This document shows positions 1-10,278 of a stretch of 64,000 nucleotides of DNA, piece after piece; position 1 is the first letter of the stretch, and the number at the start of each line of letters is the position of its first letter. The notes beneath the pieces were generated by a model. The model was not told the DNA's origin. It searched no databases and was given only the letters and a program-made list of their open reading frames with translations. The stretch comes from Ascarosepion bandense (lineage: Eukaryota > Mollusca > Cephalopoda > Sepiida > Sepiidae). The position numbers and the translations under genes are program-made. Where the stretch lies: NCBI GenBank assembly GCA_037127315.1, contig JBBBDQ010001294.1:2815001-2879000 (forward strand), read 5' to 3'.

Positions 1-865
1 AAAACATTTACTTTCCACTTTTACAAGCATTTTCATGCATTCCTTAACCTTAAACACTCTTTAGGTGACTTCAGTCACAATTGTCTTCCCATTGGAGTTG
101 ACACAAATCATCAAATAACGGTATATTTAAATTTCATGATTGTGTTGTCACATCCCACTATAGCAACAGCAAAAAAACAGTCTAGACTTAAACTGAGATT
201 AAGGCTACTGTAGTTTGTATTTGAGGAGCCACCATATATGGTGCAAGGAGACGTGGTACTTAAAAATTAATGTAAAGTGCTAAAGGTTAATGTATAGTGA
301 GATGGAAAACGAACAATCCCTGAAGAGGACATGTACTTAAAGAATTGCTTTAGGTATCATCCTGATGATGACTGCTTGTAAACACTAGAAACAATAAAAA
401 ATCACCTAGGAACTACTGTAACAGTTTCTGCTTGTTAAGGATTTTTCTAGGATGAATAATTACTTTCAACAATTTTAGAATTTTATATTTTTTTTATTAA
501 AGTGTGAGCCATTATTAATTTTGACTAGCACTTATTTTCATCTTAATTTTCAAATGCTTTTTTTCTATAAATGAGGCTGTCATGCATATGGCAGAAAGTA
601 GGCAGCACAAATGAAAAAATATTGGATAAAAATTTGCAATAAAAAGCAACCCAGAAATTAAGATGAATTAAAAGTGTCAATCAAAATTAATACAAATAAC
701 ACTGATAATTACCCCACAACTTCCTTGGATTTATTAAAAGGGTAAAAGCTTTAAGAACTCTTAAAAAGAATTGCATGACTGATATGTGGTATTGTACAAA
801 AAAAAAACAAACAATAAAGCAATCCCACAGCTCCTCCTGAGATCCAAGATAAAAGGCTGACTTAC
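1..865. other. Unassigned AT-rich sequence (probable intron or intergenic)
   Basis: I see no coding potential, long repeat or RNA gene here. If the 866-998 exon is real, this stretch is its downstream intron on the minus strand, beginning with a good donor at 865-861. Confidence 0.5.
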
Positions 866-998
866 CTTGGATAGCTTTATTCTGTGCCACCTCTCCTTTA
901 TCCCAGCCATCTCCACTGTCAACCTGGGAAGACACCTTATCCGGAACCATAAATGTTCGTTCTTTCTGTCCCATTCCATGGGATGACCCACCTATTTC
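866..998 (-). CDS. Candidate internal coding exon, unidentified protein (possible protocadherin tail exon)
   Basis: On the minus strand the sequence reads ttgtctacAG then an open 133-base block then CCAAG/GTAAGTC, giving a good acceptor (AG at 1000-999) and a near-perfect donor (GT at 865-864). The block is open from its first codon, starts in phase 0 and leaves one base for the next exon. It encodes about 44 hydrophilic residues, beginning EIGGSSHGMGQKERTF and ending GWDKGEVAQNKAIQ. It is richer in GC than its surroundings and matches no repeat elsewhere in the window. I do not recognise the protein. The protocadherin exon at 52158 ends in phase 0 on the same strand, so this could be one of its cytoplasmic-tail exons across a roughly 51 kb intron; it could equally belong to another gene. 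Confidence 0.6.
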
Positions 999-2157
999 CT
1001 GTAGACAACCAAGAACCAGATGCAGTTTCACAATGTGCTTCAGATTCAATAATCATATGATAAGAATCAGTTTTCTTATTAAAGTACAGCACCTGATCAC
1101 CATGTCTTTAATAAAATGCAAAGTCGGTGATCAAATACAACTGACATAAAGTGGCTGTTTTATAAATCAATTGCACACTAAAACAATTCCCCTTTTTTAT
1201 TTTCAAATTTACATTTAATCACTTGGTGATCAGTGGCTTCAACTGGTAACTCTATGTTAAAACAAATGCATCCTTGATAACCTAGAGTATGGGTTCAGTT
1301 TTGTTATAATTCAAGTAATGAATTGATCCTCTATTTTATGTCTAATTGAAAAAGCATATAATGGATATAAAAGCTTGAGTCTACTTTTGATAATATTCTA
1401 ATTACAAAGTTGATTGCCAATTAGATGATTTCTTTTTTTAGTATTAAAACAATTATTTATGCATTGTTCATCATTCTTGACATGAGAAATTCTTATTATT
1501 TGTTAGAGTGTGTGGAGGTTAATTTTGTTTATATCACTAATAATCCATTTTATATTGTGTTCAAAAATATAAACAATTTAGGTGCAGTCAAGCATTTGTG
1601 AAGAGATTATTTTTATTGTTTTATCAGATTGAATAAGAAAAGTATTAGGTCTAAAACAGACTTCCTCAAACTTTTTCAAGGTTTACATACCTTCAAGATT
1701 TCAAAATCTTTCTTGTGTCCTTAACTTACTTAATGTTAAAAAATTAAATTTAAAAAATTCGTAATTGTCAAATTTAATATTAAAATGTTGGCAGTGTCTA
1801 AACTTTGTTCCCACAGAAACAAATGTCTTAAAAGGACACTTGCCACTTTTATTAATGTATATACTTGTCACTGCCTTGGCAATATCTTTATTTTAAAAAT
1901 CAATGATTAGAATTTTAATTGAATTCAAATATAAGAAAATGGATCTATACATTTTCTTTATTCTTGAGAACTGACAAAAAAAGTATTAAACACTATTTAT
2001 TTTTTAGATTTCTTATTTACAAGAATAATTTTATATTTACAAGATTATAAAAATATGTGAATCATCTGTTATGAAATATTATTTCCCATTTTATAAAGAA
2101 ATAAATACAAAATGAAGTTTTTTATTCATAAATTTATTAAAGTGTCTGTGAGTGAGG
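999..2157. other. Unassigned AT-rich sequence
   Basis: No gene or recognisable mobile element seen. The sequence upstream of the 866-998 exon acceptor (minus strand) is moderately pyrimidine-rich, as expected for intron DNA. Confidence 0.45.
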
Positions 2158-2462
2158 ATGTGCTTTGCGGTGCAGTGGATATTGGCTCAGAACAAGAAAT
2201 AGAAGAACTGAGTTCAAATTTCAGTTGAATTCGTTGCATTATCCACTAATAACCTAGAGAAAGGTATTAATCCATCTCTTCTCCCTCCAGTTATGGGTTG
2301 AATAGCAGGACAGATTGGGTCTTTATAGCCTTGGTTGGCAACCAGCCTATTGTAGAAAGGAATGGCAACTTACTGTGGGAAAATCTTCAGCCTAGTTAGA
2401 CATGTCTCTTTTGAGACATGATCACCTAAGCAGGCATCATGTATGGCATTTAACTGACTGAA
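2158..2462 (+). mobile_element. tRNA-derived SINE, family A
   Basis: A 305-base copy of the commonest repeat in the window. The 5' part has a tRNA-like A box (tgcggtgcagtggat) and B box (gagttcaaat). The body has landmarks seen in every copy: cagttatgggttgaata, caggacagattgggt, ggcaaccag, a block around catgtctcttttgagacatg that is itself palindromic, and a 3' end near ggcatttaactgactga. Other copies lie near 6986, 10948, 12694, 18766, 28820, 30183, 34905, 35570 and 58975. tRNA-derived SINEs are well known in cephalopods. Confidence 0.85.
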
Positions 2463-2596
2463 TGAGGAAATTTAAATAAACACATAATGATGACGAATAA
2501 CTGTAATTATAAATTTTGAAACAAATGCATTTTCCAGATATTTCTTTCATTTGCATTCATCATATAGATTCACTGAAATAGTTTGAAAGCATCTCT

Positions 2597-2618
2597 TATA
2601 TATATATATATATATATA
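2597..2618. repeat. (TA)n microsatellite
   Basis: Alternating TA run. It precedes a segment (about 2700-2790) that resembles 43675-43760, both containing a gtgagccgaaagcttaga-like block, so the two loci share a dispersed repeat. Confidence 0.9.
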
Positions 2619-2810
2619 ATATATAATGGATGGACTTATATTTTCAATTCAATTATCTTTATTGTTAATAGCTTAAATGTTCTATGTTTACTGTGTGTTA
2701 TTATTTACTCTTTGATAATGGCTTATGTGAGCCGAAAGCTTAGACCTGATAAAAAATTCAACAAATACTGTGATTTTTTGTTGTCTTTTAACGACATCAC
2801 CATCAAGTAT

Positions 2811-2882
2811 ATCAGACGGTATGAACGGATCCTACACAAAATTAATAGACAAAACTTGTCTATATTATTCAATGAAACCTGC

Positions 2883-2888
<6 letters not shown>
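2811..2888 (+). repeat. 78-base segment identical to the arms of the 14101-14398 palindrome
   Basis: From atcagacggtatgaacgg to cctgcattaat this stretch matches 14321-14398 base for base, and runs directly into a (TA)n array as the other copy nearly does. Translated, it contains YERILHKINRQ and ILFNETCIN, which resembles upstream coding sequence of Penelope-like elements; that resemblance is inference. Confidence 0.8.

Positions 2889-2920
<32 letters not shown>
2887..2920. repeat. (TA)n microsatellite
   Basis: About 34 bases of TA repeat between the 2811 repeat and the mariner-like element that starts at 2921. Confidence 0.95.
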
Positions 2921-2925
<5 letters not shown>

Positions 2926-3450
2926 GTTCCAATAACTTGGACTGATTTTAAATGTAAATTACATTTAAGTGTCTAAGGATTCTTTCAACTTCTTTCAGGT
3001 TTAACAACTACAATCTTTGGTAACTTCAGTGATACAAAGATTAACAATCGAAAAACATGTTAAATTTATTGAAGCCTATTACGAAAATGGACATTCAAAC
3101 AAGAGAAGTCCCCAAGTCACATCATCTCTCAAAACGGTGATGGCTCCCACAATCATGTGACTTGATGCCTTTAGATTTCTTCGTTTGGGATCATCTCAAA
3201 AGTAAGGCCTATGCCAACAAGCCAACAACAATTCGAAGGATAGGATAATAATTGAGATCGAGGAGCAACTATGCAGAGATGTCATCAAAAATTTTTACCA
3301 TTCAGTGGAGGTGTGCCATCAAAGACTTGGCAGATATTTGGGCAATATTATTTTTATGTATAATTGCCATGACTCAAATAACATGATTCAATTTTACTAA
3401 TAACACTGTTTTATTTATTGCTAACTTTGATCCATCGAAATGGAACATCC
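2921..3450 (+). mobile_element. Internally deleted mariner/Tc1-like element with TIRs
   Basis: The left end AGGGTGTTCCAATAACTTGG and the inverted right end AGGATGTTCCATTTCGATGG form terminal inverted repeats, flanked by TA dinucleotides at 2919-2920 and 3451-3452, the target duplication of this superfamily. Inside, short frames recall mariner transposase: FIEAYYENGHSNK near 3063 (an N-terminal helix) and PQSCDLMPLDFFVWDHLKSK near 3149, the region around the last catalytic aspartate. The segment between them is missing and stops interrupt the frame, so this is a non-autonomous relic. Confidence 0.8.
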
Positions 3451-3571
3451 TATATTTTGTAATTTTTTATAGATTTTTTAATAAAAAGATTTCTTTCCAA
3501 ATTTATTTCTTTATAAAATGGTAAATGATAAATCTTTATAAAAGGTAAATAATATAATTTTTTTTTTTTAA

Positions 3572-3932
3572 TCATATCACCCCGAGCAAGGCGGTAAAGC
3601 CACTGATGTGCAGGGGGCTACGTAATAGTGTAAAGATTGGAAAAGAGAAAGCCGGAAACCACATCCTAAACAGGGAACAAGGGATGAGCCTCTTAACCTG
3701 TTCAATAGACGTGGGTGGAGTGTGAACTGGGCGATAGATAGATCTATCTACTCCAATTAAAAAAAAACAAAAAAAAAAAACAAAGTGAAAAGATTGGAAA
3801 AGAGAAAGCCGGAAACCACATCCTGAACAGGGAACAAGGGATGAGCCTCTACACCTGTACAATAGACGTGGGTGGAGTGTGAACCGGGCGATAGTTTAGT
3901 CTATCTACTCCAATTGAAAAAAAAAAATGAAA
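3572..3932 (-). mobile_element. SINE-like dimer with LINE-type 3' tail (V element, copy 1)
   Basis: On the minus strand a unit of about 165 bases occurs twice: it starts near attggagtagatagac, passes cacactccacccacgtct and ttgttccctgtttaggat, and ends near ccaatcttttcac, with an A/T-rich spacer between units. The final unit continues into a roughly 50-base tail (gcacatcagtggctttaccg, then ccttgctcggggtga) that matches the 3' end of LINE family 1. Other copies are at 24988 and 60842. Confidence 0.75.
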
Positions 3933-4007
3933 AAAAAAAAGAAGAAAAATGGAAAGATATTGGACTTGTTTCACATACTTTTATAATCTTTTAAAATATT
4001 TTCAAGG

Positions 4008-4110
4008 GAGTCAAAAGTGTATACTGTAATAGTGGTGTTAAGGAAATAATTGTTCTTTTGTCTCACCCTTTTTTGCAGCCATATTGGTTAAGGATTGCTA
4101 AAATGTGTAA
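4008..4110 (+). repeat. Dispersed repeat, pair of 36556-36655
   Basis: The block gggagtcaaaagtgtat, then gtaatagtggtgtt, recurs at 36556 with about 80 percent identity by eye. Family unknown. Confidence 0.6.
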
Positions 4111-4245
4111 ATCATGCAAAAACTGAGGGATCCAAAGTGGGTTAGCTGTTATAAATAAAAAGATCAGTTTTGAATTATGATGTACAGGGCCATAACCTCA
4201 CTGATATGGTTTTCATAATAGGTAAGTTTTACAGAGTGCAGCCAG

Positions 4246-4745
4246 TTGCCCTTAATCCACATTTGTTTTCCAACCAAAGCTAAAGAGCCCAATCTGCTTT
4301 TCTCTTCTTCTTTCTTTCATGTGCCATGTCCCTTCAGGATGCAGGTGATCAAGACCCTCTACATCTTCCTGTTCCTTGTAGCTCTTAATATATTTTGTCT
4401 TTTTATTTCTCCTAAACCCTGCTCTACCATCCATTCATTTAAACCCATCAAGAATATCGCACACTGTTTTCCTCTCTGTATCCCTCTATTCACCTTGTGA
4501 GTATCAGGTTCCCCAAGCCCTCCTTCCTCATTATGTGTACCAGAAACTTCAACTGTTTCTTCTCTCCAAAACCTTGTCACATGGTATCTTCAGCATCTGT
4601 CTGTAGAACCACATTTCTATTGCTTTGAGTCTCACCTTTATCTTTGAGGAGATTGTCCAGCATTCACTGGCATATAGGAGGACAGATATTCAGTACTCAT
4701 TTTTTTGTTTCTAACAAAATTTGCCTAACTTTCAGGATGCATTTT
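4246..4745 (-). pseudogene. LINE family 2 C-terminal fragment (RTE/L1-like)
   Basis: Minus-strand frames show LNEWMVEQGLGEIKRQN and ILRATRNRKMWRVLI, matching the C-terminal tail of the LINE whose reverse transcriptase lies at 37030-38060. The upstream part (about 4560-4745) carries sequence matching the segment just after the catalytic core. Frameshifts and stops break it throughout. The low-coordinate edge is near the LINE 3' end; the 5' part is missing. Confidence 0.75.
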
Positions 4746-5499
4746 TGGCCATCTCAATATGCTTCTGGTTCTCATTTGTTCAAAAGTAAATACTTTCAAA
4801 ACCTTAGCCAGAATTTAAATGTCCACATCTTAAACCAAACTGTCCATGCCAATAACCACTATGCTATATGGACATCTGAGAATATCAAACCCTATGTTAT
4901 ATAAATTAAATAATTAGACTGGGCCCTTTAGATTTGGTTGGATGGAAGACAACTGGTTGGACATGGATCTAGCAGATTGCGCCATATAAAAATCTACTTG
5001 CTATAAAATCACCTATTTCTAATAATTTGCCTTCTAAATCATTGACAGAAAAATAAAATATTCACAGTAACACTTGTAATGTAAGATGTTCTGTTCTTAA
5101 CAACGTGTGCAGTGCAACTTGTTCTATATTAATTATCATCAATATGTTCTTATTTCCTTTGTTTGTCAAACAAAGAATTCTATGGAATCTGCCTGATGAG
5201 TCAAATGCTACACTAGTCTGAAATGCCCACTGGTTCAACTGATGTATCTGGCCAACAATTTGATGTATCTAATAATATTTTTCAATGGGCTGAAAGAGAC
5301 AATGTAAGTAAATTGATACTGTCGAAGTAAATCCTGATTTACAACCGTCTAACTAGGTGTTGAGTTTTTTCTTAATACTTTATAATGCTCCGTATTATAT
5401 AACAATTGAGCACTCTGTTTTTATCTAATTAATAATTTATACTAATTGAATAAAATCTTTTGGATTATCTTCTCCATCTTTACATGTTTGCAATTCTCT

Positions 5500-5501
<2 letters not shown>
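4746..5501. other. Unassigned AT-rich sequence
   Basis: No gene seen. Nothing in this stretch matches the repeat families identified elsewhere. Confidence 0.4.

Positions 5502-5538
<37 letters not shown>
5502..5538. repeat. (TA)n microsatellite
   Basis: 37 bases of TA repeat immediately left of the 5541-6080 hairpin repeat. Confidence 0.97.
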
Positions 5539-5540
<2 letters not shown>

Positions 5541-5542
<2 letters not shown>

Positions 5543-6080
5543 AATAGTAGAAGGATTTGAAATAAATAAGTAATTCATCGAGTATTTTTATTTGGCCTCA
5601 ACAGAATGCAGAACGCACTGGACAGCCGTTTTGTCTTATATTTGGGACTCATCAACAGTGTGCATTCACTACCAGGAATTGAAACTCAGACAGTTATATA
5701 AAAAAAGCTCGATGAATTACTTAATTATTTCAAATCCTCCTACTATTGCTGTTATATTGTTGCTTGAACCAGCTTATAATGCTCTGGAGTGAGCAGTTTG
5801 GAGAGAGTAGTCATGGCTCTGGGAGGCACTGTCCTATGAGTAAAGGAACTTTGATGAGTTCCACCACAGAATATATGAACGAGCGGCACGTCATCGAGTT
5901 TAATTCATTACCTCTTTGTCAGTTGTACAGTTGTTATAACATTTGCTTAATAACCTAACTGTCTGGGTTTCAATTTCTGGTAGTGGATGCGCACTGCTGA
6001 TGAGTTCGAAATATAGGACAAAACTGCTGTCCAGTGCTTTCTGCATTCTGTTGAGGTCGATTAAAAACTTGATGAATTAC
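5541..6080. repeat. Nested inverted repeat (two interlocking hairpins)
   Basis: Two inverted pairs overlap. The first pairs about 5543-5585 (tagtagaaggatttgaaa, then gtaattcatcgag) with about 5708-5750. The second pairs about 5597-5705 (cctcaacagaatgcagaac, then cactggacagc) with about 5945-6057. The right side ends in a (GT)n array. It looks like a dispersed repeat inserted twice in opposite orientation or a foldback element; the family is not recognised. Confidence 0.75.
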
Positions 6081-6084
6081 TTAA

Positions 6085-6085
<1 letters not shown>

Positions 6086-6127
<42 letters not shown>
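6086..6127. repeat. (GT)n microsatellite
   Basis: About 40 bases of uninterrupted GT. Confidence 0.95.
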
Positions 6128-6131
<4 letters not shown>

Positions 6132-6985
6132 AAATCAGATAGTGAAATCCTGGCAAAGTTTCAAAATTTAATCCATGGAAATGTTACATAAAAAGAGAAG
6201 AGAGATTTAATCAAATAGATGATGCATTTCACCAATTTAAGGTTTCATCAGATCTAAAACCAAAGAGAGAAAAGTATGTATGTGTGTATTCATGGATGTT
6301 CAATTAAAAAATGATATCTATTACTTTTTCCCTAAGCTGGCATTTTCCATGAAAATAGAATCAAAAAAAGTAACTTTAAATAAGTTGCTTATACATTTTT
6401 TAGTTCGTCAAAAGATTTTAAAATTGTCAAAATGTATAATCTATTTGATCACATCTCTCCTCTCTTTTCATGCAACATTTTCATGTGTCAAATTCTGAAA
6501 ATTCATACATACATATATACATATATATATATAGGATTCATGTAGAGAATGTTTCTTTTGAGTCCCAGTATTTTTCTTATTTATACGAAGATTGGAATAA
6601 TTTGATATTTTGGCATTTTAGACTTAACAGCAGATTGAAAATTTATCCCTGGCAAGTGAAGACATCATAACAGTGCCTTCAAAACTGGCAGGACTCTGCA
6701 CAGTTAAGTGACAAACTTTTCTGAATTGATCCTATTAAGACTATCTATATTTTGATATCGAGCTATTTAGGACAAAAAAAACCCTGCTTGCCAAAATATC
6801 TTTTTATCAGTAAACCACTAAAAAAGAACAATCTTGGAACTAAGCATTATCACAATTCAATGTGTGTGAGTGCATGTGTAAAATGTACAGTATATTAAAA
6901 ATAGCTTAAGTTTCACCTTGTGAACAAGGATCATCACAACTGGATGTATTTTTTACATGGAAGCATTTTTTATAAGATCTGCATT

Positions 6986-7259
6986 TTGAATGCATTGGAT
7001 ATTGGCTTTGAATGCAAAATCAGGGAGCTGAGTTCAAATTTCAGTTGAATTACATGCAAATACTCTTAGGAAAGGCATCAACCAGTCTCTTCCTTCCAGC
7101 TATGGGTTAAATAGCAGAACAGATTGGATTATTCTATAACCTTGGTTTGCAATCAGAAAGTAATGGTAACATACTATGAAAAATCTTCTGCCTAGTCAGT
7201 CATGTCTCTTTTGAAACATGATTGCCCAAGCTTGTATCACATATGTCACTTAACTGATA
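6986..7259 (+). mobile_element. tRNA-derived SINE, family A (decayed)
   Basis: Same order of landmarks as the 2158 copy: cattggatattggct, gagttcaaatttcagttga, ctatgggttaaatagcag, and the terminal catgtctcttttgaaacatg. The very 5' end of the tRNA head is lost and small deletions are present. Confidence 0.8.
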
Positions 7260-7879
7260 TAAAATCTACTCTTGTATTGAGCACTATCTTTACTTTATAT
7301 ATTGAAAAGTTAGTGTTAACTAACTATAAAAACATTGAAATTAATATATATTAATAATAATAACTCCAAATTAATATATAGCTATATATATTAGGACCTT
7401 GAATAAGTTTTCACTGTGTTCCAATAAATGGTGCTCAAAGAACTGCATGCATGTAATTTCAGATGGTAATGCATCTATAAGTAAGTTCTATAAGTATGCT
7501 TGAAATTTAGTGTATGTCATTTCACCAAAGTGTAAACAACTTTGTTTTTCATAGCATTAAACATGTTGGGGTTTGAGCTAAAGAGCTGTGATAGCTTTAA
7601 AGAATTCTCCTTTTCAAAAACACAAAAAGCACAGAAAAATTACATTACAGTCAAACATGAGGACATAATAATAAGATCAGAAAAATCCTGAAAATGACCA
7701 GTTAAGTGGAAAGTCGAAAATTATGGAACATTTTTACACTCTTCATCTCCAGTAAAAAGAAAACACATAAGAATACTGGACAAAGTAAATAAAAAATTAA
7801 AAAATTAAAAAATCTTCCTTGTCATTTGTTTTTTAATGAAACATGTTTAAATGAAAGATTGCTGCACAAATATACATTA

Positions 7880-7881
<2 letters not shown>
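7260..7881. other. Unassigned AT-rich sequence
   Basis: No gene or named repeat recognised. Confidence 0.4.

Positions 7882-7931
<50 letters not shown>
7882..7931. repeat. (TG)n microsatellite
   Basis: About 50 bases of TG repeat. Flanking text (aatgaaagattgctgcacaaatatac) resembles 8307-8345 (aatgaaagatgtttgaaag, then gttgctgtccaaatac), so both microsatellites sit at the same position in two copies of one dispersed repeat. Confidence 0.9.
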
Positions 7932-7933
<2 letters not shown>

Positions 7934-8340
7934 CATTAAATATGCCCAACAAGGAAGACTTCATTAACATTTTATTAAGTTTTTACAGCATCAGTATATT
8001 TTTTCTGTTTTGTAGGAGTAATGAAGTACAAAAAGTTTCCATAATTTTTATTGCACATTCACCCACTTTTATAAATATTTTCATGGGTATTTTTTTTCTG
8101 GTATTGTTATTTTTATCCTATGTTTTGATGAATATGTTATAATTTATATTTGTGTTATTTGGAACAGAAGCATTTATTCAAAACTCTTAGTGTTGAACAC
8201 GACTGGAATTTCCATGAGCATCTTTCGATTTAAAAAAAACTTTCAAAACACTATTTCCACTGTTAAATAAAAAGTAAATTATATTTTCCTTGTCAGCCCT
8301 ATTTAATGAAAGATGTTTGAAAGAAAGGTTGCTGTCCAAA

Positions 8341-8343
8341 TAC

Positions 8344-8397
<54 letters not shown>
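8341..8397. repeat. (TACA)n/(TA)n microsatellite
   Basis: Four TACA units followed by about 40 bases of TA. Confidence 0.95.
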
Positions 8398-8401
<4 letters not shown>

Positions 8402-8662
8402 GAGATAACAATTTACATTTTTATATATCAAGAACAATACTGGGAAATAATGTGTGATAAAGTGGAAAATATTTAGGACTTCACTGGACAAAATTTGTTA
8501 TCTTCATGTGATACTAAAAATTTTAATTTTTAACTTTTTTAACTTTTCTTTTCTTTCTCTTAAAATAAAAAAATTTAATACAACAGAGTCAGTCTGATGA
8601 AAAAAAGACAAAGCACATCACAAAATCTTTTCACACTTTGACTTACTTTTTTCCCCAATATA

Positions 8663-8685
8663 TATGTGTGTGTGTGTGTGTGTGT
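8663..8685. repeat. (TG)n microsatellite
   Basis: Short TG run just left of the 8699 Tc1-like element. Confidence 0.9.
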
Positions 8686-8698
8686 ATTTATGTATGTA

Positions 8699-9258
8699 CA
8701 CCCTTGTGCAAATTAATAGAAACAAAATGAATAATGTCTTCCTAGAATCTTTTACACTTTCCCATATCATGTATACATTGTCTCTTGCATTGTTTTTCTC
8801 TTCTGACTGCATTTTCTTTTATGTTTTGAACTGATGGATCTAGTTTGTTTCTTTGCCTTGATGACACAACTGACAGTTGAAAAATTGACACCAACACAAT
8901 TCACAATCTCTCTGTAAGATTTGCCAGTGTGTTCATGCACCATTATAATTTTCATTCACTCCCACTCCCTTGGAGTAACATTGCAAACAATGACTGTAGG
9001 ACAGTTAATCGAGACAGTAGTGTCTGAGCGTGATAAAAATCCAATGTAATTACAAATGACAAAATATTTTTCAAGGCCAAAAAATCCACCATACACCCTG
9101 AAAATCAATTCATATTACTGCACATCACTGCAAATGATCTGATCTGAAGCAAAAAATAGAAATCAATTACACCCTGTGACTACAATGAATCTACAACTGA
9201 GCATATGGTGAAAGAAAGGAAACTAAAGCTGTTGTTTCAATTAATTTGCACAAGGGTG
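8699..9258 (-). mobile_element. Non-autonomous Tc1-like element with TIRs
   Basis: The left end CACCCTTGTGCAAATTAAT is the inverted complement of the right end attaatttgcacaagggtg, and the match continues for several more bases (agaaacaa versus tgaaacaa). The total of about 560 bases is short for an autonomous element. A minus-strand frame at 8955-8767 (GKSYREIVNCVGVNFSTV) resembles the N-terminal helix-turn-helix of Tc1-type transposases; no catalytic domain remains. Confidence 0.8.
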
Positions 9259-9259
9259 T

Positions 9260-9264
<5 letters not shown>

Positions 9265-9316
<52 letters not shown>
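9265..9316. repeat. (TA)n microsatellite
   Basis: About 52 bases of TA, directly after the Tc1-like element. Confidence 0.97.
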
Positions 9317-9319
<3 letters not shown>

Positions 9320-9399
9320 TAATTACTTAGTTTTTGGTTATAATAAAATTAGACCAGTACACATTTGTATTAAAAAGTGTTCAATACAATTATATTGTA

Positions 9400-9580
9400 G
9401 AACTTTTGAATATTCTTCATTTGTAAACGAGTTATTATGCAACCCAGGTTTCTACCATGAGTTGTGTCTTCAGGTAATTTGCAATAATTGATTTTACTGT
9501 TAACTGTTTTTTTTTTAAGAATGTTGCCATAACGGTGATTTTTCTGAATGCTCACATAATGTAAGTCATTTACAAAGCAA
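9400..9580 (-). repeat. Left inverted flank of a Penelope-like fragment
   Basis: This block is roughly the reverse complement of 9960-10135: tattcttcatttgtaaacga, then ccatgagttgtgtcttcagg, mirror aacttgtttgcaaatgaag and cctgaacacaccactcatgg. A third copy in the same orientation as this one lies at 14471-14640. It reads as a noncoding tail or flanking repeat of a Penelope-like element. Confidence 0.7.
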
Positions 9581-9589
9581 TACATGACT

Positions 9590-9957
9590 TAAATGATCAA
9601 AACAAAATATATTTGGGATCAACCGAAGACACCTTTAAGACCAGGTAGTTCAATCACAAGTCTACATTTAAAATAGAAAAATTACAAAATTGTACAAACT
9701 TGGCTAGCCATGTGTGGAAATTGAAATTAAAATATGGAAAAGACCCAGACATAACATGGAGTATAGTGAAAATAGCCAAACCTTACAATGCTGGCAAAAT
9801 ATGTAGAATGTGCCAGAAAGAAAAGTTAGCAAATTTGTTCACAAACAAAAATGAATTATTGAATGAAAGAACAGAAATTGTGACTAAGTGTAACCATACC
9901 AAAAAATACCTATTAGGTTCAGACAACCATGGATGGAAACGTTATAATTTCTTGTGA
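9590..9957 (+). pseudogene. Penelope-like element GIY-YIG endonuclease fragment
   Basis: Reading plus from about 9600, the frame gives IYLGSTEDTFKTR, then FNHKSTF, then ASHVWKLKLKYGKDPDITWS, then AKPYNAGKICRMCQKEKLA and a final LLNERTEIVTKCNHTKKYLL. This order (a YIG-like motif, an arginine and a histidine, then the CxxC and KCxH residues) is the C-terminal GIY-YIG endonuclease of Penelope-like retroelements. YIG has become YLG and one stop interrupts the frame near 9639. An open stretch of 85 residues starts at 9700 and ends at a natural-looking stop. The reverse transcriptase part is absent, so this is a 5'-truncated copy. Confidence 0.7.
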
Positions 9958-10140
9958 TTTATAAAATTGCCCATTCAAAAATACCCTATTATGTAAGCAT
10001 TCAATAAAAAATCTCTGTTATGTGAGTGTTCTAAAAAAAAATCTGTAAACGGTAAAATCAGTTATTGCAAATCACCTGAACACACCACTCATGGTAGAAA
10101 CCTGGATAATGTAATAACTTGTTTGCAAATGAAGAATATC
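9958..10140 (+). repeat. Right inverted flank (3' tail) of the Penelope-like fragment
   Basis: Follows the stop codon of the GIY-YIG frame and is the inverted partner of 9400-9580. It would be the 3' noncoding tail of the element; inverted or tandem flanks are known for Penelope-like elements. Confidence 0.65.
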
Positions 10141-10278
10141 GTACCACTGCAAATGATTTCACCTGAGGAGAAAAAAAAGAAATTAATTACACCCTGCCAC
10201 CTCAGTAGGTCTAAAACTGACCCTATGGCAAAAGAAAGGAAACTAAAGCAGTTGTTTCAATTAATTTGCACAAGGGTG
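10141..10278 (+). mobile_element. Truncated right half of the Tc1-like element seen at 8699
   Basis: Matches 9122-9258 closely (ccactgcaaatgatttcacc, attacaccctgccac, and the terminal attaatttgcacaagggtg). The left TIR is absent. Its junction with the Penelope tail suggests the two elements were adjacent or nested before truncation. Confidence 0.7.
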
